A DNA stretch of 7,944 bases, taken from contig DWUW01000375.1 of assembly GCA_019120525.1 (NCBI GenBank), positions 1 through 7,944 on the forward strand. The letters run 5' to 3'. The notes under the pieces were generated by a model that was not told the origin of the DNA, made no database searches, and saw nothing but the letters and a program-made list of their open reading frames with translations. Shown piece by piece: positions 1-5,513 of the stretch. The stretch's first letter is position 1. Each line of letters starts with the position of its first letter. The stretch is from Candidatus Eisenbergiella stercorigallinarum (GTDB lineage Bacteria > Bacillota > Clostridia > Lachnospirales > Lachnospiraceae). The position numbers and the translations under genes were made by a program.

Positions 1-120
1 CCTGCTGTTGGAGATCCGGATAACGGAATTGCGGCCGGAACTCCCTTTGAGGATATTCCGGAGAGCTGGGTCTGCCCTCTGTGCGGCGTCGGCAAGGATC
101 AGTTTTCGGTAACGGAATAA
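1..120 (+). CDS. Rubredoxin, C-terminal part (5' end outside window)
   Basis: This is the last 39 residues of a rubredoxin, a small iron protein in which four cysteines hold one Fe and which carries single electrons in the cytoplasm of anaerobes, often to oxygen- or peroxide-detoxifying enzymes. Frame 1 reads PAVGDPDNGIAAGTPFEDIP, then ESWVCPLCGVGKDQF, then the end. The GDP(D)NGI...GT.F...P..W.CP.CG.GK..F pattern is the rubredoxin signature. It contains the second iron-binding pair (CPLCG, cysteines at nt 73-75 and 82-84). The first CxxC pair must lie upstream of the window. It cannot be told whether this is a free ~52-residue rubredoxin or the C-terminal domain of a larger protein such as a flavin reductase-rubredoxin fusion. 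A strong terminator follows 37 bases after the stop, so the transcript probably ends here. Confidence 0.93.
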   Translation, partial: PAVGDPDNGIAAGTPFEDIPESWVCPLCGVGKDQFSVTE

Positions 121-157
121 AGAATGGAATAAAGAATAAAAAACTCTTTTTCAGGAG

Positions 158-204
158 AAAGGGGCGGAGGATATGCTGTACTGGCAGTATCCTCCGTCCC
201 TTTT
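158..204 (+). terminator. Rho-independent terminator after rubredoxin
   Basis: The left arm GGGGCGGAGGATA (161-173) pairs with TATCCTCCGTCCC (188-200) with one G-T wobble. The loop is about 14 bases and can pair further (GC with GC). The stem is bordered by AAA (158-160) and by TTTT (201-204), so a transcript would end in a GC-rich hairpin followed by a short U run. It lies between the rubredoxin stop and the lysozyme start, which separates the two transcription units. The flanking A and T runs would let it work in both directions. Confidence 0.8.
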
Positions 205-317
205 GCAATCGGTGGGCCCGGCCGGGGGGACGCGGCGGATAGCAGGAACACTGCGGCGGTTTTGGCATAGGATAAAAAGAAAGCTTCTGTGCGGAACAAT
301 TCCGGAAAGGAAAGCGT

Positions 318-1193
318 ATGTGGAAGGGGATCGATGTCAGCGACAATCAGGGAAGGATCGACTGGAAAAAGGTGAAGGAGGCGGGATGTCAGTTTGCCGT
401 CTTAAGGAGCGTACGCCGTTCCGGCCGGCCGGACCGGCAGTTTGGGGCAAATGTATCAGGCTGCAGGGAAAACGGAATTCCTTTTGAGGTGTATAAATAT
501 ACCTATGCGGCCGTCCCCTCCCAGGCTGTTGAAGAAGCGGAGCAGGTCGCGGGGCTTCTGGCGGAATACGGGCTCTCCTGCCGGGTATGGTGGGATGTGG
601 AGGACAGGTCGTTAAAGGGGCTGGGCGAAGGCGTCCTTACGGGACTGATCCGATCCGCCCAAAATACCCTGGAGGGAGAGGGGCTGGAGTTTGGCGTTTA
701 CACAGGCCTGGATTTTTATGAAAGCGGATTTTTCCGTGCTTCAGCCATTGACTGCCCATACTGGATCGCGCGCTATCCATCCAGCGCCTACTATGAGTTC
801 GGGCAGGAGCCTCCCGCAGAGACATTCCGCCCGAAGATCGGGGAAGAGCTGGCGGCATGGCAGTACACGGGAAAAGGGCGGATTGGCGGCATAGAAGGGA
901 ATGTGGATCTGGATGTCTGCTACGCGCCGTTCTGGGAAACAGGGCGGGAAGAGGGGACGATCTGGTGCTTTTCCATCGCGGATGTATGGACGGAAGCTCT
1001 GGCGAGGACCGCCGCGGCGGTCTATCCGGCCTGCAAGGTACACCGGGCGGAAATCCTGGACGCGGGAGGAATTGAGATCTGGGTGGTTTCCGCTGCGGAT
1101 GTATGGACCCGCGCGCAGGCGGAAGAGGCCGGAAGGAGATTCGGGGCGCTCGGCATCGCCGGCGTGGTGCATAACATCCGGGTGCTGGCGTAG
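318..1193 (+). CDS. GH25 lysozyme (N-acetylmuramidase) with duplicated SPOR-like C-terminal region
   Basis: A 291-residue glycoside hydrolase family 25 muramidase, an enzyme family that cuts the beta-1,4 bond between N-acetylmuramic acid and N-acetylglucosamine in peptidoglycan. Residues 1-206 form the GH25 barrel: GIDVSDNQG (D6, D9), the catalytic pair in WWDVED (D93, E95), FGVYTG (126-130), YWIARY (148-153), AAWQYTGKGRIGG (179-191) and GNVDLDV (D197, D199). Residues 214-291 hold two similar units 39 residues apart, IWCFSIADVWTEALA (from 215) and IWVVSAADVWTRAQA (from 254), compatible with the alpha/beta pseudo-repeat of a peptidoglycan-binding SPOR-like domain. No signal peptide or membrane segment is visible: the protein starts directly with the barrel at MWKGIDVS. 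That is typical of phage endolysins, but no phage genes are in view. The start is supported by GGAAAGG at 304-310. The GH25 assignment is firm. The SPOR-like label and a phage or export-independent origin are inference. Confidence 0.92.
   Translation: MWKGIDVSDNQGRIDWKKVKEAGCQFAVLRSVRRSGRPDRQFGANVSGCRENGIPFEVYKYTYAAVPSQAVEEAEQVAGLLAEYGLSCRVWWDVEDRSLKGLGEGVLTGLIRSAQNTLEGEGLEFGVYTGLDFYESGFFRASAIDCPYWIARYPSSAYYEFGQEPPAETFRPKIGEELAAWQYTGKGRIGGIEGNVDLDVCYAPFWETGREEGTIWCFSIADVWTEALARTAAAVYPACKVHRAEILDAGGIEIWVVSAADVWTRAQAEEAGRRFGALGIAGVVHNIRVLA
978..1108 (+). repeat. Internal duplication in the lysozyme C-terminus
   Basis: The 14-mer GCGGATGTATGGAC occurs at 978-991 and again at 1095-1108, exactly 117 bases (39 codons) apart and in the same frame. 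It encodes ADVW(T) in both copies. The similarity extends at protein level over IW..S.ADVWT.A.A. The conserved DNA inside otherwise diverged copies suggests a tandem duplication of a roughly 39-residue unit, or a SPOR-type pseudo-repeat with matching codon choice. Confidence 0.7.
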
Positions 1194-1202
1194 CGTTAAA
1201 GA

Positions 1203-1225
1203 GACGGGGGGAACGTTCTCCCGCC
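1203..1225 (+). terminator. Short hairpin after lysozyme, weak terminator at best
   Basis: GGGGGA (1207-1212) pairs with TCTCCC (1217-1222) around the loop ACGT, ten bases after the lysozyme stop codon. No T run follows, so it is a poor rho-independent terminator by itself. The better stop signal for lysozyme transcripts is the bidirectional hairpin at 1313-1347. Confidence 0.3.
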
Positions 1226-1312
1226 TTGCCGCAAAGCCCTGAAATCCGCGTTGTATTTCGTGTTGCATTTTGCCTGTTTTCATCCCTTTTATTCTGAGCC
1301 AGGACAGAAAAG

Positions 1313-1347
1313 AAAAAGCCGATAACCCGCGCAGTTATCAGCTTTTT
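1313..1347. terminator. Bidirectional rho-independent terminator between lysozyme and tRNA-Trp
   Basis: AAAAAGC, a C mismatch and GATAAC (1313-1326) pair with GTTATC, an A mismatch and GCTTTTT (1334-1347) around a 7-base loop. Read on the plus strand the stem ends in a T run and terminates the lysozyme transcript. Read on the minus strand it also ends in CTTTTTCTTTTC, 27 bases beyond the 3' end of the tRNA, and would terminate the tRNA transcript. The convergent arrangement makes a shared terminator the natural reading. Confidence 0.85.
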
Positions 1348-1374
1348 CCGTGTTTATCGCTCTTTAAAGATGAA

Positions 1375-1445
1375 CAGGAGCAGTAGGAATCGAACCCACA
1401 TCGATGGTTTTGGAGACCACTGTTCTACCTTTGAACTATGCTCCT
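1375..1445 (-). tRNA. tRNA-Trp (anticodon CCA)
   Basis: The minus strand folds as a complete cloverleaf. The acceptor stem is AGGAGCA (1445-1439) with TGCTCCT (1382-1376). The D arm is GTTC...GAAC. The anticodon arm is GTGGT / ACCAT with the 7-base loop CTCCAAA, which gives anticodon CCA at 1413-1411 and reads UGG. The T arm is GTGGG-TTCGATT-CCTAC. The discriminator base is G (1375), the tryptophan identity base in bacteria. The bases after it are TTC, so the 3' CCA is not encoded and must be added after transcription. It has its own promoter (1476-1504) and terminator (1313-1347) and appears to be transcribed alone. Confidence 0.96.
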
Positions 1446-1475
1446 ATTGTGGCTCTGACCGAACCGACGAATCAT

Positions 1476-1504
1476 ATTATAGCAAGCTTTTGTGACAAAA
1501 GCAA
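1476..1504 (-). promoter_or_regulatory. Promoter of tRNA-Trp
   Basis: On the minus strand, TTGCTT (-35, 1504-1499) is followed by exactly 17 bases and a perfect TATAAT (-10, 1481-1476). TGC directly before the -10 makes it an extended -10. The expected start site lies near 1469, about 24 bases before the tRNA 5' end at 1445, leaving a short leader for RNase P. An A/T-tract palindrome lies just upstream of the -35, as in strong stable-RNA promoters. Confidence 0.87.
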
Positions 1505-1507
1505 GTA

Positions 1508-1523
1508 TTTTTTTGCAAAAAAA
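1508..1523. promoter_or_regulatory. A/T-tract palindrome, UP-element-like, behind the tRNA-Trp promoter
   Basis: TTTTTTTGCAAAAAAA is a perfect 16-base palindrome lying 3 bases upstream of the tRNA -35 on the minus strand. A and T tracts at about -40 to -60 are the usual place for an UP element contacted by the RNA polymerase alpha subunit. That role is inferred from position and composition. It could equally be an intrinsically bent tract, and it is too AT-only to be a good terminator stem. Confidence 0.5.
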
Positions 1524-1549
1524 GAGGCGCCGCTGTTACTATTCAGCAA

Positions 1550-1574
1550 GGTCTGCGCATTTACTGCGCAGACC
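1550..1574. repeat. Perfect 10-bp inverted repeat of unknown role
   Basis: GGTCTGCGCA (1550-1559) and TGCGCAGACC (1565-1574) are perfect reverse complements around a 5-base TTTAC spacer. No T run follows on either strand, so it is not a standard terminator. It sits about 45 bases upstream of the tRNA promoter -35 and about 95 bases upstream of the putative HAD-operon -10. It could be an operator for a dimeric regulator, a hairpin at the end of an unseen small RNA, or a structural remnant. I do not recognise the motif. Confidence 0.6.
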
Positions 1575-1661
1575 GTACGAAAACGCACAGGAAGGAAGCA
1601 TCCGGCCCATCGCGAAGCGATTGGAATGTAAAATTTTTAAAAACCCTATGTTAAGACGGAC

Positions 1662-1675
1662 TTTTATAGTAGAAT
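1662..1675 (+). promoter_or_regulatory. Candidate promoter (-10) of the HAD-GH42 operon
   Basis: TTTTATAGTAGAAT ends in a good -10, TAGAAT (1670-1675), 78 bases before the HAD start codon. No convincing -35 sits 16-18 bases upstream: the hexamer at 1647-1652 is TATGTT. The T tract plus TAxGTAxxAT layout resembles the vanZ promoter and the distal purL-side promoter in this window, which raises confidence a little. A weak -35 would fit an activated or lowly expressed promoter. Confidence 0.4.
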
Positions 1676-1752
1676 AGACGGAAGAAAGGAAAAGAACAAA
1701 AAGGAAGACGGCCGCAGACCGGATGGGTCGGCGGGTACGGGAAGGATCGTTC

Positions 1753-2610
1753 ATGAAGATACGGGTGATTGCCAGTGATTTTGACGGCACAATATTGAAG
1801 GACGGCGCGCAGGAGGTGGACAGCGGCTATTTCCCGCTGATCCGTGCCCTGAAGGAAAGAGGGATCTTCTTTATCGCGGCGAGCGGAAGGCAGTACGGAA
1901 ATTTGAGAAGATTGCTCAAACCGGTAGCGGACGAGATCGGTTATATCTGTGAAAACGGGGCGCTGATCGCACAGGGGGACAGAGTGCTGTGCCAGAGGGA
2001 AATTGACAGGCGTCTGGTATTTTCCCTGATCGAGGACGCGAAGAAGGTGGAGGGAGCGCGGATGCTTGTTTCCTGCGCGGAAGCTTCCTGTGTGCTGCCC
2101 GAAGATCCCGGATTCATTACGCTTCTGAGAGAACGGGTAAAAAATACGGTAAAGGTTTACGGATCGTTTCAGCAGATAACGGAGCCAATCATCAAAATGG
2201 CGCTGTATTGGCCGGAAGGGATCCCGGAATTGTGGGAAGAATGGTTTCAGGAGAAATACGGAAGGACGCTGAATGTGGCGGACGGAGGAGGGGGCTGGCT
2301 GGATTTTACCGGCCGCGATGTGGACAAGGGGAGCGCGCTCTCCTGGCTCGCCGCAAGGCAGGGCTTTGAACTGGAAGAGGTGCTGAGCTTCGGCGACAGC
2401 GGAAACGATATCGGTATGCTGCGCGCCGCGGGGCTGAGTTATGCGATGAATACGGCGAAGCCGGAGGTAAAGGCCTGCGCGGACAGGGAGTGCGCGCTGG
2501 TAAGCGACGTCCTGAGGGCGGTCCTTGACGGGACCGGAAGAAGCCGGGAACAGGGGCGGATCGGAGGATCCGGATACACACAGCAGACAAGAAAGGCGGA
2601 GAAAGAATGA
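1753..2610 (+). CDS. Cof-type HAD-superfamily phosphatase
   Basis: A 285-residue cytosolic haloacid dehalogenase-type phosphatase of the Cof / type IIB group, which hydrolyses small phosphorylated metabolites such as sugar phosphates or nucleotide-like compounds using Mg2+ and an aspartyl-phosphate intermediate. All four motifs are intact: motif I ASDFDGT (nucleophile D9, acid/base D11), motif II AASGRQ (S44), motif III DKGSAL (K192), and motif IV GDSGNDIGML (D215, D219). The region between motifs II and III (about 85-185) is the variable C2 cap that sets substrate preference. I chose ATG 1753 because GGGAAGGA ends 6 bases before it and MKIRVIASDFDGT is the usual beginning. An in-frame ATG at 1723 would add ten unlikely residues and lacks a ribosome site. 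The last ~25 residues form a charged tail beyond the fold. Its stop overlaps the next gene by four bases, so the pair is coupled. The exact substrate cannot be read from sequence. Confidence 0.9.
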   Translation: MKIRVIASDFDGTILKDGAQEVDSGYFPLIRALKERGIFFIAASGRQYGNLRRLLKPVADEIGYICENGALIAQGDRVLCQREIDRRLVFSLIEDAKKVEGARMLVSCAEASCVLPEDPGFITLLRERVKNTVKVYGSFQQITEPIIKMALYWPEGIPELWEEWFQEKYGRTLNVADGGGGWLDFTGRDVDKGSALSWLAARQGFELEEVLSFGDSGNDIGMLRAAGLSYAMNTAKPEVKACADRECALVSDVLRAVLDGTGRSREQGRIGGSGYTQQTRKAEKE

Positions 2611-4649
2611 AAACAGTGATTAAAGGTTATCCCCATCTCCTGCATGGAGGAGACTATAATCCGGAGCAGTGGCTGGACTGCCCGGAGGTACTTGAGGAAG
2701 ATGTCCGGCTGATGAAGGAGGCTCATATTAACTGCGTTTCCCTGGGAATTTTTTCCTGGGCGAAGCTGGAGCCTGTGGAGGGGGAATACCATTTCGGCTG
2801 GCTGAGGAAGATCATTGACAGGTTATATGAAAACGGTATTTATACCGTGCTTGCGACGCCCAGCGGCGCGATGCCCCAGTGGCTGATGCAGCATTATGAC
2901 GAGGTGCGTCAGGTTGGGCCTGACGGTGTGAGGAACCTTCCCGGACGGAGGCACAATTTCTGCCCGACATCTCCCCTGATGCGGCGGAAGGTAAAGAAGA
3001 TCGACAGGGAGCTTTCCCGACGGTTTGGGGACCATCCGGGCGTGATCCTGTGGCACATTTCCAACGAATACGGCGGAAACCGGCTGGAAGGGGAATGCCA
3101 TTGTGAGCTGTGCCAGGAGGCTTTCCGGGAGTGGCTGCAGAAAAAATATAAAACCCTGGACAATCTGAACCATGCCTGGTGGACCTCCTTCTGGAGCCAT
3201 ACCTATACTTCCTGGGATCAGATCCACAGTCCCGCTCCCCATGGGGAAATTGGCCTGCACGGACTGAATCTGGACTGGAAACGTTTTGTGAGCGGACAGA
3301 TGCAGGATTTCTGCGCTGCGGAGATCCGCGCGGTCCGCAAGTACAGCGATAAACCGGTCACCATCAATATGATGGAATTTTTCCGCCCGCTTGATTATTT
3401 CAGGTTCGCGGGACAGCTGGATATCGTTTCCTGGGATTCTTATCCGCAGTGGCACAGGGATCCGGACGACAGGCAGACTGCCATGCGCGCGGCGGCCTGC
3501 CATACGCTGATGAGGAGCCTGAAGAAAGCGCCGTTCCTTCTGATGGAAAGCACGCCGTCTCTTGTGAACTGGAAGGATGTGAACACCCAGAAGCGTCCCG
3601 GCATGCACGAGCTGTCTTCCCTGCAGGCCGTGGCCTGCGGTTCTAACAGCGTACAGTATTTTCAGTGGAGAAAGAGCAGGGGCGGAGAAGAAAAGTTCCA
3701 TGGAGCGGTGGTCGACCACAGAAACGGGAGCAATACCCGTGTGTTCCGGGAGGTTTCGGCGCTGGGGGAAAGGCTGGGGAAGATTTCCGACGCGGTCATG
3801 CCTACCTGCAATAAAGCGCGGGCGGCGATCCTGTTTGACTGGGAGAACTGGTGGGCTGTGGAGGATATCCAGGGACCAAGAAAAGGCATGGCTTATCTGG
3901 ATACGGTGCTTTCGCATTTCCGGCCCTTCTGGGAGCTGGGGATCGAGGTGGACTTTATCAACGAAGAGGATTCCATGGAAGGCTATGCCCTGGTCTGCGC
4001 CCCTCTGGCCTATCTGTACCGGGAAGGCTATGCGGGACGGGTGAAGAAGTATGTGGAGGAGGGAGGCGTCTACCTGGCCACCTATTTTTCCGGCGTTGCA
4101 GATGAGAACGATCTGTGCTTTCTGGACAGACATCCTCTGGAGGAGGTCCTTGGCATCCGGACGGAGGAGATGGATGCAGTAAATGTGGAATCCCTTCCCA
4201 ATACCATTTCTTTTGACGGAAAGAGCTGGAAGGTGGGACAGCTTCGTGAGGTCTCCCATGTGGTTGAGGATACGGAGAATCCTGTGGAGGTGCTTGCCGC
4301 TTATGAACAGGATTATTATCAGGGCTTCCCGGCGCTCACCCGGAAAAAATACGGAAAGGGAAGCGCGCTGTATCTGGCCTGTGAAGCGGAAGAGGGCTTC
4401 CTGAAGGCTCTGTATGGGCGGCTGACTGAGGAATGCCGGATCCAGGGGGAATTTACCGGAAGGCTTCCGCAGGGAGTTGTGGTCTCTAAAAGGGACGGGG
4501 AGAATCCGGTCTGGTTTTTGCAGAATTTCAATCGGACGGAGGAACGGGTGGAGCTTCCTTTTGCCTGCCATACCGTGGAGGATGGCAGGATCCTGGAAGG
4601 AAGCGTGACGCTTCGCCCTTATGAATGTCTGATCCTGACAGGCCTGTGA
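2607..4649 (+). CDS. GH42 beta-galactosidase
   Basis: A 680-residue glycoside hydrolase family 42 enzyme, close to the usual family length of 650-700. Members remove terminal beta-D-galactose from galactosides by a retaining mechanism. Features visible in order: GGDYNPEQW (14-22) at the start of the barrel, acid/base E154 in WHISNEYGG, nucleophile E314 in LLMESTPS, QYFQWRKSRGGEEKFHG (about 346-362), a Rossmann-like trimerisation domain (about 390-600), and a small beta C-terminal domain ending ECLILTGL. C119 (NFCPTS) plus C164, C166 and C169 (ECHCELC) match the four-cysteine zinc site known from GH42 enzymes. There is no signal peptide, so the substrate must be imported. ATG 2607 overlaps the HAD stop (ATGA) and has GGAG at 2598-2601. 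No sugar transporter or regulator is in the window, so lactose, galacto-oligosaccharides and plant-derived galactosides all remain possible. Confidence 0.95.
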   Translation: MKTVIKGYPHLLHGGDYNPEQWLDCPEVLEEDVRLMKEAHINCVSLGIFSWAKLEPVEGEYHFGWLRKIIDRLYENGIYTVLATPSGAMPQWLMQHYDEVRQVGPDGVRNLPGRRHNFCPTSPLMRRKVKKIDRELSRRFGDHPGVILWHISNEYGGNRLEGECHCELCQEAFREWLQKKYKTLDNLNHAWWTSFWSHTYTSWDQIHSPAPHGEIGLHGLNLDWKRFVSGQMQDFCAAEIRAVRKYSDKPVTINMMEFFRPLDYFRFAGQLDIVSWDSYPQWHRDPDDRQTAMRAAACHTLMRSLKKAPFLLMESTPSLVNWKDVNTQKRPGMHELSSLQAVACGSNSVQYFQWRKSRGGEEKFHGAVVDHRNGSNTRVFREVSALGERLGKISDAVMPTCNKARAAILFDWENWWAVEDIQGPRKGMAYLDTVLSHFRPFWELGIEVDFINEEDSMEGYALVCAPLAYLYREGYAGRVKKYVEEGGVYLATYFSGVADENDLCFLDRHPLEEVLGIRTEEMDAVNVESLPNTISFDGKSWKVGQLREVSHVVEDTENPVEVLAAYEQDYYQGFPALTRKKYGKGSALYLACEAEEGFLKALYGRLTEECRIQGEFTGRLPQGVVVSKRDGENPVWFLQNFNRTEERVELPFACHTVEDGRILEGSVTLRPYECLILTGL

Positions 4650-4676
4650 AGCGGATAGAAAGAGGATGGGAAGGAG

Positions 4677-4705
4677 AAAAAAACGGGCCGCAGTTTTGCG
4701 GCCCG
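4677..4705 (-). terminator. Rho-independent terminator of vanZ
   Basis: CGGGCCGC (4684-4691) and GCGGCCCG (4698-4705) form a perfect 8-bp, all-GC stem around the loop AGTTTT. On the minus strand the stem is followed by seven Ts (complement of 4683-4677), 13 bases after the vanZ stop. On the plus strand the stem is followed by CGCCTTA, so it lacks the U run needed for efficient termination of the GH42 transcript, though it could slow or pause it. Confidence 0.88.
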
Positions 4706-4718
4706 CGCCTTACGGGAT

Positions 4719-5315
4719 TCAGCCTTCCTGCAGCTTCCCGCGGGAGCATCTGATGTCCTTACGGCTATGGGAAAAGCAGCTTCTTTTTTCTTCCATGGAA
4801 AGCGGGCGGAACAGGGTCCTGCGTCCGATCCAGCAGACGATCCGGGTAGCGTAGATGCCGGCGAGGCTGCCTGCGGTATCAATGAAAACATCGCGCAGGG
4901 AGGGGCTCCTGCCGGGAACGAAGGACTGATGCCATTCATCCAGGCCGGCGAAGCCCATGCAGAACAGCCCGGCGCAAAGCACCAGCTTCCAGCCGCGCAG
5001 CCGGTAGACATACAGAGGGAAGGCGACCGTGACCGCAAGCAGGAAGTATTCCGTAACGTGGGCGGCTTTCCTGACATAATGTTCAAGCAGGCCGGCGTAG
5101 TGAAGGATCTGTTGCGTGTCCCAGCCCCTGTCAAAAAGGTCGTCGCACAGCTCAACCAGCTCCGTGGTGACGGCTCCGCTGAGATGGCCGGAGATATCGC
5201 CGTTCTGGGCGGAAAAGTTAAAGATGAGATACATCATCAGAATCGCCGGCAGGAAGGAAAGGGGCTTCAGCAGATAACGCAGCAGCTTTTTTATAAACAG
5301 CCGGAAATATTTCAT
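4719..5315 (-). CDS. VanZ-family membrane protein
   Basis: A 198-residue integral membrane protein of the VanZ-like family. The founding member gives low-level teicoplanin resistance in the VanA cluster, but most relatives are chromosomal and uncharacterised. Visible features are four hydrophobic segments (about 15-34, 88-104, 109-124, 143-163) and the family's conserved polar residues: FNFSAQNG (S35, Q37), RKAAHVTEY (R82, K83, H86, E89), LDEWHQ (D126, E127, Q130), PGRSPSLRDVFIDTAGSLAG (R136, D142, D146). The C-terminus is a short charged cytosolic tail. I start at ATG 5315 (MKYFRLFIKK), with TGGAG 10 bases upstream. An in-frame ATG at 5390 would add 25 polar residues and coincides with the -10 box, so it would not be on the mRNA. 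It is a single gene, convergent with GH42 and divergent from the prepilin peptidase. There are no van resistance genes nearby, so a resistance role is not implied. Confidence 0.92.
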   Translation of the reverse strand: MKYFRLFIKKLLRYLLKPLSFLPAILMMYLIFNFSAQNGDISGHLSGAVTTELVELCDDLFDRGWDTQQILHYAGLLEHYVRKAAHVTEYFLLAVTVAFPLYVYRLRGWKLVLCAGLFCMGFAGLDEWHQSFVPGRSPSLRDVFIDTAGSLAGIYATRIVCWIGRRTLFRPLSMEEKRSCFSHSRKDIRCSRGKLQEG

Positions 5316-5385
5316 AAATGTAAAACTCCAATCTGATTTTTCAGTAAAATCGTTTCTGTTTTCAGTGTTCCATGTTATCCTGCCT

Positions 5386-5394
5386 ATCATACCA
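5386..5394 (-). promoter_or_regulatory. Extended -10 promoter of vanZ
   Basis: The minus strand reads TTTTTGTGGTATGATAGG. TATGAT (5391-5386) is a good -10 and is preceded by TGG, the extended -10 element. The -35 is weak (CTTTTC or TTTTCT, 16-17 bases upstream). A start near 5379 gives a ~63-base leader before the chosen start codon at 5315. Confidence 0.6.
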
Positions 5395-5513
5395 CAAAAA
5401 TTCTGAAAGAAAAGTGTAGAAATGATAAAAATATTCTTATTTTTTTATGCCGGAGGCAGACGCGGATCTTCCGGAAGGGATTGCCTGCGGCCGCGGAAAA
5501 GGAAGGGGATTTT

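Noticed and set aside
173..487. 104-codon plus-strand frame starting inside the rubredoxin terminator
   Set aside because: Its start lies in the terminator loop, it runs out of frame into the lysozyme gene, and its translation looks like random Arg/Gly-rich sequence.
1375..1445. Prophage attachment site at the tRNA-Trp gene
   Set aside because: The tRNA is complete, but there is no integrase and I found no partial duplicate of its 3' end in the window.
1404..1677. Two short plus-strand frames (from 1404 and 1492)
   Set aside because: They run antisense through the tRNA-Trp gene and promoter or through the A/T palindrome and hairpin, and show no protein-like features.
1723..1752. Ten-codon N-terminal extension of the HAD phosphatase
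   Set aside because: No Shine-Dalgarno sequence precedes ATG 1723, while a strong one precedes ATG 1753, where the family's normal N-terminus begins.
2823..4571. 582-codon open frame on the minus strand opposite the GH42 gene
   Set aside because: It is a GC-codon shadow. The opposite strand has intact GH42 motifs throughout, and the antisense translation shows no recognisable domain, is rich in His/Pro/Arg, and has no ribosome site or promoter that I can see.
4719..5315. VanZ as evidence for a glycopeptide-resistance cluster
   Set aside because: VanZ-like proteins are common single chromosomal genes, and no vanHAX, vanRS or vanY-like genes are present in the window.
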